Assembly (NCBI GenBank): GCA_024226235.1
Contig: JAAELW010000142.1
Location: 1-38,281 of the forward strand
Source of the DNA: a bacterium
GTDB lineage: Bacteria > Myxococcota_A > UBA9160 > UBA6930
Reading direction: 5' to 3'
Length of the DNA stretch: 38,281 bases
The notes under the pieces were generated by a model. It did no database searches and was not told the DNA's origin. It saw only the letters and a program-made list of their open reading frames with translations. The position numbers and the translations under genes are program-made. This document shows positions 16,043-24,726 of the stretch, one piece after another; position 1 is the first letter of the stretch; every line of letters starts with the position of its first letter.

Positions 16043-18448
16043 ATGTTGCCCACTCTGTTGCACGTGCTGCGCACACGTGCCCGTCTAGTTGCGCTGCTCC
16101 TGCTGGGGGCGCTGGCTCCGTTTGGGTGCGGTGGCACGCGCGACGCCCAGATCGAGGAGATCCGGGCGCTGCAGGACGCCGGTCTCTATGCGGAGAGCAT
16201 CGATCCGCTGCGTGAGTTCTTGAGCACGGACCCGGACCAGCCTGAGGCGAACCACCGGCTCGGAACCGCGCTTCTGCGTATCGGCCAGACCAGCCCCGCA
16301 CTCTGGCCCCTGCATAGGGCCGCGGCCTCGGAAGAGTATGCAGTGCCGGCCGGCCTGGCGCTCGCCAGCACCCTTCTAGGGCAGGGTCAGCGCGAGGAGG
16401 CTCTCGAGGCGGCCAACGCCGTCCTCGAGGTCGAAACGGACAACGAGCCCGCGCTGGCGATCCGTGTCCAGATCTTGCTGGTGACCGGCCAGCCCGAGCC
16501 GGCGTTGATCGACGTCGAACGTCTGCTCGAGATCAGCCCCGATCGATATCTCGGGCTGCGCGCATCGGCTCTTGCTGAGCTCGGGCGGCTGGACGAGGCG
16601 GAGAAGGTCTACTCCGAGATCGCCGGCGTGGCTGAGCAACAAGATCCCCAGACGGCAACTCAGTGGTGCTTTGCGATGGCGACTTTTCTTCATGAGAAGC
16701 GCGAGGATGCCGAGCGCGCCAGCGCACAAGTCGAACGCTGTCTGGAGCCGCACCCGGCCAACCCGATTGTGGTTCGACGTGCCGTGGAGCTCTACGGGAA
16801 GCTGGATCTCCCGGAGAAGGCCATGGAGACGTTGCGACGTGCCGTGGAGGCCGAGCCGAACGATCTCGAACTGCGGAAGTCCCTGGTGGATCGGCTCGTG
16901 GCCGAGGAAGAAATGGATGAGGCGGAAGAGCAGCTTCGCGAGGTGACCGAGGCGCTCGAGACACCGGCCGCCTGGTTTGCCCTGGCCAGTCTGCGGCGGG
17001 ACGTCGGGAATTTCGAGCTTGCCAGGGAGGCGCTCGAACGCGCCCGTGAGCTCTCACCAGAGGATCCCGAGGAATTCCGGTTCTTTCTCGTCGACATGCT
17101 CGTGGAACTCGGGGAGCTGGACGAGGCAGAGCGCCTGGCTGCGACGCTCGAGCAGCCGGCATTCCGGGAGATCGCGCGGGGCAATATCCTGCTCGAGCGA
17201 GGTGAATCCGCAGAGGCCCTGGCCGCGCTAGGGCTCGGGATCCAGGCGTGGCCCAACAATCCGGGTGCCCGCCTGCTTGCGGCCGAGGCCGCACTCGACC
17301 TCGGGGACACGGACCGTGCGATGATCGAGCTTCGCGAGGCTACCCGGCTTTCGTCAGAGGAGAACAACGCTGCCCTGTTGCTGGGCAGGCTCTACCTGGC
17401 TCGGGGAAACTTCGAATCGGCGGTCTCGCTGCTCCACCGACACGTGCAAGCGCAGGGATTCACCGATCCGGAGGCGTACGTCTTGCTGGCTTCGGCGGAG
17501 ATGCAGCGCGGAAATGTCGCCCAGGCTCGAGGATGGCTCGTGGAGCTCCGCAAGCACGAACCTTCCGAGGGTCGCGCGGTGGCGGAGCTTGCGCAGCTGG
17601 AGCTTCGCACTTCCGGAGCTCCGGCGGCCCTTCGCGTGCTCGAGCGGAGCGACCTCGATTTCACCGATCCCCGCAACGAGCCTGCTGCCCGCCAGTGGAT
17701 CGGCCTGCTTCTCGCCGGTGGGCAGCAGGAGCAAGCGGGCAAGTGGGCAGAGCAGCTCGCAGACAGCGATTCATCTGCGCTTCAGGCCTTGCGGGGCGAT
17801 CTGTTGTTCCAACTCGGCCGGGATGATGCCGCACGAGCGGTGTTCGACGCAGCGCTCGAGGCCGACCCGGAGTCCGGCCCGGCGCTGGCCGGGCTAGGCC
17901 AGCTCGAACAGCGGGCCGGGAAGCTCGAAGAAGCGCTGGCCCTCTTCGAGCGGGCCAGCGCGGCCCATTCTGACGATCCGAACTACGCCTATTTCGTCGC
18001 CTCCACGCAGCTTGCGCTGGGACGCAACGAGGAGGGAGAGGCAGGGCTTCGGGCGCTACTGCGCAGGAATCCCGAGCATTTCCCGGCCTGCAACGATCTG
18101 GCCTGGCTGCTCGCCGAGAAAGGCGAAGATCTGGAGCTGGCGGTGGCGCTCGCCACCCGGGCGTCTCGTGTCGATCCACAGGCCGCGGTGCTCGATACTC
18201 TGGGCTGGGTGCTGCTGAAGCGCGGCGATATCGAGCCGGCCATCGCTGTATTCGATAGGGCTTTGGCGAAGCAACCCGACTACGCGACCGCCCGCTATCA
18301 CCTGGGCCTTGCGCTCGTACAACGGGGAGACATGGAGGCCGCCGCGGAGGCGTTTCGCACGGCGCTCGATGCGGGCCCGTTCTCCGAATCAGAGGCGGCC
18401 CGCCGGGAGCTCGAGCGCCTCGCCGCCGACGAGGCGACCAACCCGTGA
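16043..18448 (+). CDS. Large TPR-repeat lipoprotein, PrsT-like (1)
   Basis: The 801-residue protein has an N-terminal signal (LLLLGALAPFGCGG, with a slightly atypical lipobox) and tetratricopeptide repeats along almost its whole length. Repeat-type segments include AEANHRLG-like, YAESIDPLREFL and AIAVFDRALAKQPDYATARYHLG. Near the C-terminus, CNDLAWLLAEKGEDLELA and LDTLGWVLLKRGD resemble the end of PEP-CTERM-system TPR lipoprotein PrsT. I chose the ATG at 16043 because the signal peptide starts there, although the frame is open back to 15809. The protein probably scaffolds protein-protein contacts in the periplasm or outer membrane. The next gene is a second TPR lipoprotein with overlapping stop and start codons. 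Confidence 0.8.
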   Translation: MLPTLLHVLRTRARLVALLLLGALAPFGCGGTRDAQIEEIRALQDAGLYAESIDPLREFLSTDPDQPEANHRLGTALLRIGQTSPALWPLHRAAASEEYAVPAGLALASTLLGQGQREEALEAANAVLEVETDNEPALAIRVQILLVTGQPEPALIDVERLLEISPDRYLGLRASALAELGRLDEAEKVYSEIAGVAEQQDPQTATQWCFAMATFLHEKREDAERASAQVERCLEPHPANPIVVRRAVELYGKLDLPEKAMETLRRAVEAEPNDLELRKSLVDRLVAEEEMDEAEEQLREVTEALETPAAWFALASLRRDVGNFELAREALERARELSPEDPEEFRFFLVDMLVELGELDEAERLAATLEQPAFREIARGNILLERGESAEALAALGLGIQAWPNNPGARLLAAEAALDLGDTDRAMIELREATRLSSEENNAALLLGRLYLARGNFESAVSLLHRHVQAQGFTDPEAYVLLASAEMQRGNVAQARGWLVELRKHEPSEGRAVAELAQLELRTSGAPAALRVLERSDLDFTDPRNEPAARQWIGLLLAGGQQEQAGKWAEQLADSDSSALQALRGDLLFQLGRDDAARAVFDAALEADPESGPALAGLGQLEQRAGKLEEALALFERASAAHSDDPNYAYFVASTQLALGRNEEGEAGLRALLRRNPEHFPACNDLAWLLAEKGEDLELAVALATRASRVDPQAAVLDTLGWVLLKRGDIEPAIAVFDRALAKQPDYATARYHLGLALVQRGDMEAAAEAFRTALDAGPFSESEAARRELERLAADEATNP

Positions 18449-20961
18449 TGGGATGTAGGACTCCGACGACCGTGTGGGTCGTGTTCCTGATCGTTGCGCT
18501 GCCCGGGTTGCTCTCGCTGAGCGCTTGTTCGCCCGATGCCGCGGAGCATCGAGCGAATGCCGAGCGATATCTGGCTGAGGGCGAGAAGAAGGAAGCGGTC
18601 CTGGAGCTGCGAAGTGCTCTCCGGATCGAGCCGACCGACGCGGAGACGAATTTTCGCATCGCCACGATCCTGGATGGGATGGGAGGGTTCGAGGATGCGG
18701 CCTTCTACTACAGGGAGACCTACCGGCTCGATCCCGCTCGCAGCGATGCGGCTCTGGCCGAGGCGCGACTGATCGTCTGGGAAGAACCCGAACTCGCAGA
18801 AGAGTTGATCCGAGGTGTGCTCGAGCGTGAGCCCGCGAACCCGCTTGCCCGGGTGCGTCTCTCGGAGCTCGAGCTGATTCGTGAGGATGCTACCGCTGCG
18901 CTTGATGCGGCGATGGTCGGCGTGGAGCTGGCTCCTGATGACTACCGGCCCCACGTGCAGTTGGGAATCGTGCTGCGGGCTCAGGTGCGGGAGCTTCGAA
19001 GCGTCGGAGATGCATCGCCTGAGGCGCTCTTTGAACAGGCCCTGGCTGCCTTCGACCGAGCCCTCGAGCTTTCTCCTGAATCGGCACCACCTGTTGAGCT
19101 CCTTCATCTACGGCTGGAACGGGCGATGGTCTTCGCGAGCTGGGAGGGACACCAAGAAGAGGCAAAGACCGCCTTTCGCGACATGATCGAGGCGACTGAG
19201 GGTAGCCAGCAGCGGATCGCACTGGATGCCGCCTTCCGGTATGCGCGCCGCACGGAGGACGTGGACTTCCGCCGATGGGTGCTTGAATACCAACGATCCC
19301 ACTATCCCGACGCCTATGGCGCATGGGGAGCCCTGGCGCGACTCGAGGAGGAATCGGGTGGCTCGGGGAAAGAGCTTCTGGAGTCGCTTCTGGAGCTTCA
19401 GCCCGAAGCCGCCGAGGCTCACATTTTGTACGCGCGCCACCTGGCCAGGAAGGGCCAGGCCGACCAGGCAGCCATGCATCTCCTCGAGGTTGCGGATCGG
19501 GTCGATGATCCGGCCAGCCTTCTGGCTTTGGCAGTCACGTTGAAGCTCCAGGCTGGCGAGGCCGAGGCTGCGAAGGAAGTCCTGACACGCCTCGAGACCG
19601 AGTATCCCGAATTGCCGGCGACAGAATTTGCCCGTGCCCAGCGGGCATTTGCCAGCGGCCGCCTCGAAGAGGCCGCCACTCTGCTCGGGAAGCTGGAGGA
19701 GCGGGCTCCGAGCAGCCGGGTCTCCGTGCTGCTGGCTCGGGTCGAGCTGCATCGGCAGTCCTTTCCGGCAGCGCTGGCTGCCATCCAGAGGGCGCTCGCG
19801 TTGGCGAGCCAGCAAGATGTTTCGAACGTGGCACGGCCGCGAGCGGATGTCTTGAGGCTCAAGGCGCAGATCCATGCGTCCATGAGAGATTGGCCGGGGA
19901 CGGTGCGAACGCTTCGGCGCCTTTCGGAAGGAGGAAAGGTCAGCCTTCTGCCCGGCGACCGGATTCTGCTGGCTCGCGCCTTCTACGGGCTGGGGCGACC
20001 CAAGGTTGGGAAGAAGAACCTGGAGAGCCTGCTCGAGTTGACTCCTCCACCCGTCGATGCGCTGCTCGAATTCGGGCGCCTCGAGCGCGGCCGGGACCCC
20101 GAGCGGGCCCGCGCGGCGCTCAAGCAGGCCGTCGAGCGCGCACCCGCCGACCTCCGTCCGGTCGCCCTGCTCGCTCGGCTCGAGTTAGAGACCGGAAATC
20201 CTGAGGCCGCCTGGACCCAGCTCGCGACTGCGATCGAGAAGAATCCCTCCTCGGCGCTTCTTCACCTGCTGCGTGCGAGACTGCGGGCATCCGAGGGAGA
20301 TCTGGAGGCCGCGCTCGGCGATGCCCGGCGTGCTCTCGAGCTCGAGCCGGGTTTCGCTGCCGCGACCCGACTCCAGACCGAGCTTCTCTCTGCCCAGGGG
20401 AAGGTCGGCGAGGGAATCGAAGCCTTGGAGGCGCTGGCAGCAGAGGGCCACCTCGATCCCTCGGGTCGCGTGCGGCTGGCGCGGATGCACATGGAGGCCG
20501 GCAACGGCGATCGGGCCGTCGAACTCTTGGAACAGGCCCTCAGCGAGCAAGACGATCTGCACGGGGGCAAGAACGACCTCGCCTTCCTGCTGGCCAGTCG
20601 CGGAGTCGATCTCGGCAGGGCGGTGCAGCTCGCTCAGGAAGCCCGTTCGGCCCTACCCAACTCATCAGACGTGGCAGATACACTCGGCTTCGCCTATCTG
20701 CGCAACGGCCTGCCGGAGGCGGCTCTCCCGCAGTTCGAATCCGCAGTCGAGCTTGCCGAGGCGCGTGGGCACAAGAATCCCCTGTTGCTCTACCACCTGG
20801 GGCTTGCTCTACAAGCACTCGAGCGCACCGCCGAGGCGGCTGCAGCAATCGAGGGTTCCCTGGCGGTCGAGGGTGAACATCCGGGCTTTCCGCGCGAACA
20901 GGCGCAGCGGGAACTAGAGGCGCTACGCAGCGCCGAGGCAGGGAGCGTTGGCTCCTCGTGA
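18448..20961 (+). CDS. Large TPR-repeat lipoprotein, PrsT-like (2)
   Basis: The 837-residue lipoprotein has a clear lipobox (SLSAC) after a hydrophobic signal. The mature start HRANAERYLAEGEKKEAV.L is close to the opening of PrsT-type PEP-CTERM TPR lipoproteins, followed by about 18-20 helical repeats. The C-terminus again has NDLAFLLASRG...ADTLGFAYLRNG, matching the preceding protein, so the two are tandem paralogues. The ATG at 18448 shares a base with the TGA of the first gene; a GTG at 18445 is an alternative start. The 3' end overlaps the GTG of the sulfatase-fold gene, so the three genes form a coupled operon. It probably acts as a scaffold for exopolysaccharide or surface-protein assembly. 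Confidence 0.82.
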   Translation: MGCRTPTTVWVVFLIVALPGLLSLSACSPDAAEHRANAERYLAEGEKKEAVLELRSALRIEPTDAETNFRIATILDGMGGFEDAAFYYRETYRLDPARSDAALAEARLIVWEEPELAEELIRGVLEREPANPLARVRLSELELIREDATAALDAAMVGVELAPDDYRPHVQLGIVLRAQVRELRSVGDASPEALFEQALAAFDRALELSPESAPPVELLHLRLERAMVFASWEGHQEEAKTAFRDMIEATEGSQQRIALDAAFRYARRTEDVDFRRWVLEYQRSHYPDAYGAWGALARLEEESGGSGKELLESLLELQPEAAEAHILYARHLARKGQADQAAMHLLEVADRVDDPASLLALAVTLKLQAGEAEAAKEVLTRLETEYPELPATEFARAQRAFASGRLEEAATLLGKLEERAPSSRVSVLLARVELHRQSFPAALAAIQRALALASQQDVSNVARPRADVLRLKAQIHASMRDWPGTVRTLRRLSEGGKVSLLPGDRILLARAFYGLGRPKVGKKNLESLLELTPPPVDALLEFGRLERGRDPERARAALKQAVERAPADLRPVALLARLELETGNPEAAWTQLATAIEKNPSSALLHLLRARLRASEGDLEAALGDARRALELEPGFAAATRLQTELLSAQGKVGEGIEALEALAAEGHLDPSGRVRLARMHMEAGNGDRAVELLEQALSEQDDLHGGKNDLAFLLASRGVDLGRAVQLAQEARSALPNSSDVADTLGFAYLRNGLPEAALPQFESAVELAEARGHKNPLLLYHLGLALQALERTAEAAAAIEGSLAVEGEHPGFPREQAQRELEALRSAEAGSVGSS

Positions 20962-22409
20962 ACAGCACTCAGGAGGTCGGCTTGTTTCGACGTATCATTG
21001 ATTCCCCGTGGTTCTACTACGGTCTGGCCGGCCTGTTGGTGGTCGCTGCGATCGCTACGCAGCTCGAGATCCACTTCCCCTCACGCCCCATGGGCACGTC
21101 CGAAGAGATTGCGAAGCTTCGCGAGCGCGATGACGTGAATGTCATCTTCATCCTGATCGACACGCTTCGGTCCGATCGGCTGTCGTCCTATGGCTACGAT
21201 CGGCCCACCAGCCCCATGCTGGACGCGTTGGCCGATTCCGGGATCCGGTTCGACCGCGTCGAGGCACAGTCGACCTGGACCAAGGCCTCGATGGCGTCGC
21301 TCTGGACGGGTCTCTACCCGATGCGCACCGGTGTGACTCGCTTCCGGCACGCGTTGCCCCAGGAAGCGGTGCTTCCAGCCGAGCTGCTCAAGCAGGCGGG
21401 GTTCCACACAGCCGGAATCTGGCGCAACGGCTGGGTGGCCAACAACTTCGGATTCGACCAGGGCTTCGATCTCTACATGCGGCCCCATCCCAGCCGCAGT
21501 GCACACGAGCTGGAGCGGCGGAGCCCTTCGACCCACCCCTTGCTGGGCAACGACTTCGATGCCACCGAGAGTGCGATTGAATTCATCCATGGCCATGCCC
21601 AGGAACGCTTCTTCCTCTACATGCACTACATGGACGTGCACCAGTACCTGTACGACCAGGAGGCGGCGAAGCTCGAGTTCGGCACCTCCTACTCGGATGC
21701 CTACGACAGCTCCATCTACTGGGTGGATCGGAACATCGCAAAGCTGGTCGAGGACCTCCAGGAGACCGACCTGCTGAAGCGCACGCTGATCGTGATCGCG
21801 GCTGACCACGGCGAGAGCTTCTATGAGCATGGCGAGGAGGGGCACGCGGAAAACCTCTACCGCGAGGTGACGGAAGTGCCCCTGATCTTCTCGCTCCCGT
21901 TCGCGTTCGAGCAGGGGGTGGTGGTGAAGCCCCTGGTACGCAATATCGACATCTGGCCGACTCTGCTCGATATGCTCGGCCTGCCTGCGCTTCCCGATAT
22001 CGACGGCCAATCGCTGGTCCCCCTGATCGAGGCGGCGGCGCGCGGTGAAGCTGAATCCGATGACGTGGAAGAGGCGCCCCCCTCCGCACTCTCCTTCCTG
22101 GACGGCTCGTGGGGAACCTGGGGAGAGCACGAGAGGCCGCCCGAGCCCCTCCTATCGATTCGAAAGGGGCCGATGCGGATGGTCTTTCGCATGGATGATC
22201 CGAAATCCGGCGAGCTGTTCGACCACACCTCGGACCCGACCGAGCAGAAGAATCTGGTCGCACTGCGCGAGGAGCAAGCTGCCGGGCTTCGACAGGAATC
22301 CGAGCAGTGGGTCTCCAAACCCATTCCGTGGGGAGACGCGCCCGAGGTGGAGATCGACGAGATGCACGTCAATCAGCTCAGGGCGCTCGGCTACCTGCGC
22401 GACGAGTAG
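20958..22409 (+). CDS. Membrane-anchored sulfatase-fold enzyme with Thr at the nucleophile position (3)
   Basis: The 483-residue protein has a single N-terminal membrane anchor (about 18-37) and an extracytoplasmic alkaline-phosphatase-superfamily domain. The metal Asp is in FILIDTLRSD (D68). The nucleophile segment is STWTKASMASLWTG, with T108 at the Cys/Ser position and Ala instead of the usual Pro two residues later. The second metal pair is DHGES (D283/H284). The C-terminus ends LRALGYLRDE. The GTG start overlaps the previous TGA (GTGA). Unlike the other two copies it is anchored by a helix rather than a lipobox. Coupling to the two TPR lipoproteins suggests the scaffolds position this enzyme or its substrate. 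Confidence 0.87.
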   Translation: MNSTQEVGLFRRIIDSPWFYYGLAGLLVVAAIATQLEIHFPSRPMGTSEEIAKLRERDDVNVIFILIDTLRSDRLSSYGYDRPTSPMLDALADSGIRFDRVEAQSTWTKASMASLWTGLYPMRTGVTRFRHALPQEAVLPAELLKQAGFHTAGIWRNGWVANNFGFDQGFDLYMRPHPSRSAHELERRSPSTHPLLGNDFDATESAIEFIHGHAQERFFLYMHYMDVHQYLYDQEAAKLEFGTSYSDAYDSSIYWVDRNIAKLVEDLQETDLLKRTLIVIAADHGESFYEHGEEGHAENLYREVTEVPLIFSLPFAFEQGVVVKPLVRNIDIWPTLLDMLGLPALPDIDGQSLVPLIEAAARGEAESDDVEEAPPSALSFLDGSWGTWGEHERPPEPLLSIRKGPMRMVFRMDDPKSGELFDHTSDPTEQKNLVALREEQAAGLRQESEQWVSKPIPWGDAPEVEIDEMHVNQLRALGYLRDE

Positions 22410-22444
22410 AGGCGCCAGCACTCCCGTCTGCCTTCTCGAAACGA

Positions 22445-23485
22445 TCAACGGCTCGGGTCGAGGAGTACTTTCAGGATGCCGTCTTCGCGTGCGTTGAAGC
22501 GCCGATAGGCCTCGGCACCTTCCGACAGCCCCATCCGGTGGGTGAACACCCGTTCCGGCTGGAGCCGGCCACACGCGACGAGCGGAATCAGCGCCGACCA
22601 GAGTTCGGGAACAGGCACCAGACCGACACGGAACGTGAGGTCTTTCATCAGCGCGTGGATCATCGGGAAGGGTACGGCTGGGCTGGTGTTCACGCCGACC
22701 ACCGAGACCGTCCCGGCGGCGCGAACCCACTCGATCGCCTTCAGGATCGTCGCATCGGATCCGACGGCTTCGATGATCCGGTCCGCTCCCTGCTCGTTTG
22801 TCATCTCTGCAATCACGGAATCGGCATGCTCGGCTGAGACCGGGATCCCGCCGAGCTCTGCGGCCAGGGCCAGGCGTTCGGGTATCCGGTCCACGACCAG
22901 CACGCGCGCTGGTCCGAAAAGCTGGGCCGAGAGCAGGGCCAACAGGCCCACCGGGCCGGCGCCGATCACGACGACCGTCTCCCCCGGCTCGATGTCTGCG
23001 TTGCGGGCACCGAAGTAGCCAGTGGGCAGGATGTCGGTCAGGAGCACCGCCTGTTCGACGCTCACGCCCTCGGGAATCCGGCGGATCGCGTGTTCGGCGC
23101 CCGGAACGGCGACCGCCTCGGCCTGCCCGCCGGGTAGCTCCGGCGCCATGCCGAACACGCGGGTCTGTTTGCGCTCGCAGCGCACCACCTCGCCGTTCAG
23201 GCATCTTTTGCATTGACCGCAACCGATCACGCCCGAAACCATGACGTGGTCACCGGTGCGGATGTTCGTGACCTCGCTACCGACCTCCATCACCTCACCG
23301 ACGAACTCGTGGCCGACTACGAGGCCAGGCGCCGCCGGCACGTCGCCGTGGTAGAGATGGAGATCGGAGCCGCAAATGGCAGCACGTTCCACCTTTACCA
23401 ATGCGCTGTGGGCATCCTGAGGTGTCGGATCCGGAACGGATTCGGCGCGCACATCCCCCTTGCCGTGGAGGACCAGGGCCTTCAT
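22445..23485 (-). CDS. Zinc-dependent alcohol dehydrogenase (MDR family)
   Basis: The 346-residue medium-chain dehydrogenase has the catalytic-zinc Cys in AAICGSDLHLYHG, GHE in VVGHEFVG, and the structural-zinc set of four cysteines in GCGQCKRCLNGEVVRC. The NAD(P)-binding glycine motif is VIGAGPVGLLA. It oxidises an alcohol or polyol to the carbonyl with NAD(P); the exact substrate is not readable. The start at 23485 lies 3 bp after the stop of the other dehydrogenase gene, so the two are translationally coupled. It is the last gene of the SDR-ADH-ADH operon. Confidence 0.88.
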   Translation of the reverse strand: MKALVLHGKGDVRAESVPDPTPQDAHSALVKVERAAICGSDLHLYHGDVPAAPGLVVGHEFVGEVMEVGSEVTNIRTGDHVMVSGVIGCGQCKRCLNGEVVRCERKQTRVFGMAPELPGGQAEAVAVPGAEHAIRRIPEGVSVEQAVLLTDILPTGYFGARNADIEPGETVVVIGAGPVGLLALLSAQLFGPARVLVVDRIPERLALAAELGGIPVSAEHADSVIAEMTNEQGADRIIEAVGSDATILKAIEWVRAAGTVSVVGVNTSPAVPFPMIHALMKDLTFRVGLVPVPELWSALIPLVACGRLQPERVFTHRMGLSEGAEAYRRFNAREDGILKVLLDPSR

Positions 23486-23488
23486 GGG

Positions 23489-24574
23489 TCAGTCGAAGGA
23501 GATCACGCTGCGCGCAATCTCACCGGCCTTCATCTTGTCGAATGCGGTGTTCACTTCATCGAGCCCGAGCCGGGTCGAGATCATCTCGTCCAGCTTGAGC
23601 CGACCGTCCAGGTAGAAATCGACGAAGCGCGGCATGTCGATGCGGAAGCGGTTCGAGCCCATCATCGAGCCGACGATCGACTTGCCCTGGAGCACCAGAT
23701 CCAACGGCTGGAACTCCACGCCCACGCCGATCGGTACGACACCGACCAGCACGCAGGTGCCGCCTTTGCGCACCATCATCGCAGCCTGCTGGCAGGTGCC
23801 CGGGGTTCCGATGCATTCGAAAGAGAAGTCGACGCCACCGCCGGTGGCCTCCAGCACGGCCGCGACCGCGTCGGTCTCCTTCGCATTGATGCCCTCGCTG
23901 GCACCCAGCTTCTGGGCCAATTCGAGCTTCCAGGGCACGGTATCCACCGCGATCACCCGGCCCGCACCCGCGATGTGGCAGCCCTGGATCGCCGACAGGC
24001 CCACACCACCGCAGCCGATCACGACCGCGGTCTGGCCCGGGCGGATCTTGGCCGTGTTGATCGCGGCGCCCAGGCCCGTCGTCACGCCACAGCCAATCAG
24101 CGCGGCCTGCTCGAGGGGCATTTCCTTCTTGATCTTCACCAGCGCGTTCTCGTGGACGAGCATCTCTTCGGCAAAGGCCGAGAGGTGCGCAAACTGGTGG
24201 ATGGTTTCGTCTCCCTTCGAAATCCGGGGCGGGGCGTCGAGGGCACGGCCAGTTACTTCGCCCCCACACAGGTTCGGCTCACCGCGCAAGCAGTACTCAC
24301 AGGCGCCGCAGAATGCAGACAGGCAACCGATCACGTGGTCGCCCGGTGCCAGGTAGGTGACCTGGGAGCCCACGGCTTCGACGACCCCAGCGGGCTCATG
24401 GCCTAGCACCATCGGCGGCGGGACGGGAAGCGCACCTTCGATACAGTGGAGGTCGCTATGGCAGACGCCGCAAGCTGCCGTGCGCACCCGGACCTCGTGG
24501 GGTTCCGGGTCGGCCAGTTGGACGTCCTCGATTTCGAGAGGGGTGTTGTACGCGCGCAGGACGGCTGCCTTCAT
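23489..24574 (-). CDS. Zinc-dependent alcohol dehydrogenase, class III-like
   Basis: The 361-residue MDR enzyme has catalytic-zinc residues in CGVCHSDLHCIEG and GHEPAGVV, four structural-zinc cysteines in CGACEYCLRGEPNLC, and the dinucleotide motif VIGCGGVGLSA. The long insert after the zinc loop and the GCGVTTGLGA segment point to the class III/NDMA-dependent-like branch that includes formaldehyde/mycothiol- and aryl-alcohol-type dehydrogenases. The ATG is preceded by GAGGAG at 6 bp. It lies between the SDR gene (120 bp upstream) and the second ADH gene on the same strand. Together they would interconvert alcohol, aldehyde or keto groups in one catabolic or detoxification route; the substrate is inferred only. 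Confidence 0.88.
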   Translation of the reverse strand: MKAAVLRAYNTPLEIEDVQLADPEPHEVRVRTAACGVCHSDLHCIEGALPVPPPMVLGHEPAGVVEAVGSQVTYLAPGDHVIGCLSAFCGACEYCLRGEPNLCGGEVTGRALDAPPRISKGDETIHQFAHLSAFAEEMLVHENALVKIKKEMPLEQAALIGCGVTTGLGAAINTAKIRPGQTAVVIGCGGVGLSAIQGCHIAGAGRVIAVDTVPWKLELAQKLGASEGINAKETDAVAAVLEATGGGVDFSFECIGTPGTCQQAAMMVRKGGTCVLVGVVPIGVGVEFQPLDLVLQGKSIVGSMMGSNRFRIDMPRFVDFYLDGRLKLDEMISTRLGLDEVNTAFDKMKAGEIARSVISFD

Positions 24575-24650
24575 TTCGGCTCCTCGAGGAAGGGAAGGAC
24601 CCAGCGTAGCGCGGCTGTGGGTCGCTCCGCTCGAAGGGCCGCCTACCTGG

Positions 24651-24726
24651 CTTCCGTCAGTCGAGGTACATCCCGGCGTCGACCTCGGCTTCTGTCAGTC
24701 GAGGTACATTCCGCCGTTGACCTGCA
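24651..24726. repeat. 38-bp imperfect tandem duplication across the 3' end of the SDR gene
   Basis: Copy 24651-24688 and copy 24689-24726 are adjacent and differ at only a few positions. The downstream copy in the gene's own direction still reads GMYLD-stop in another frame. Since 38 is not a multiple of three, only the copy attached to the gene is translated. The extra copy is a relic of a duplicated SDR tail. Confidence 0.8.
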
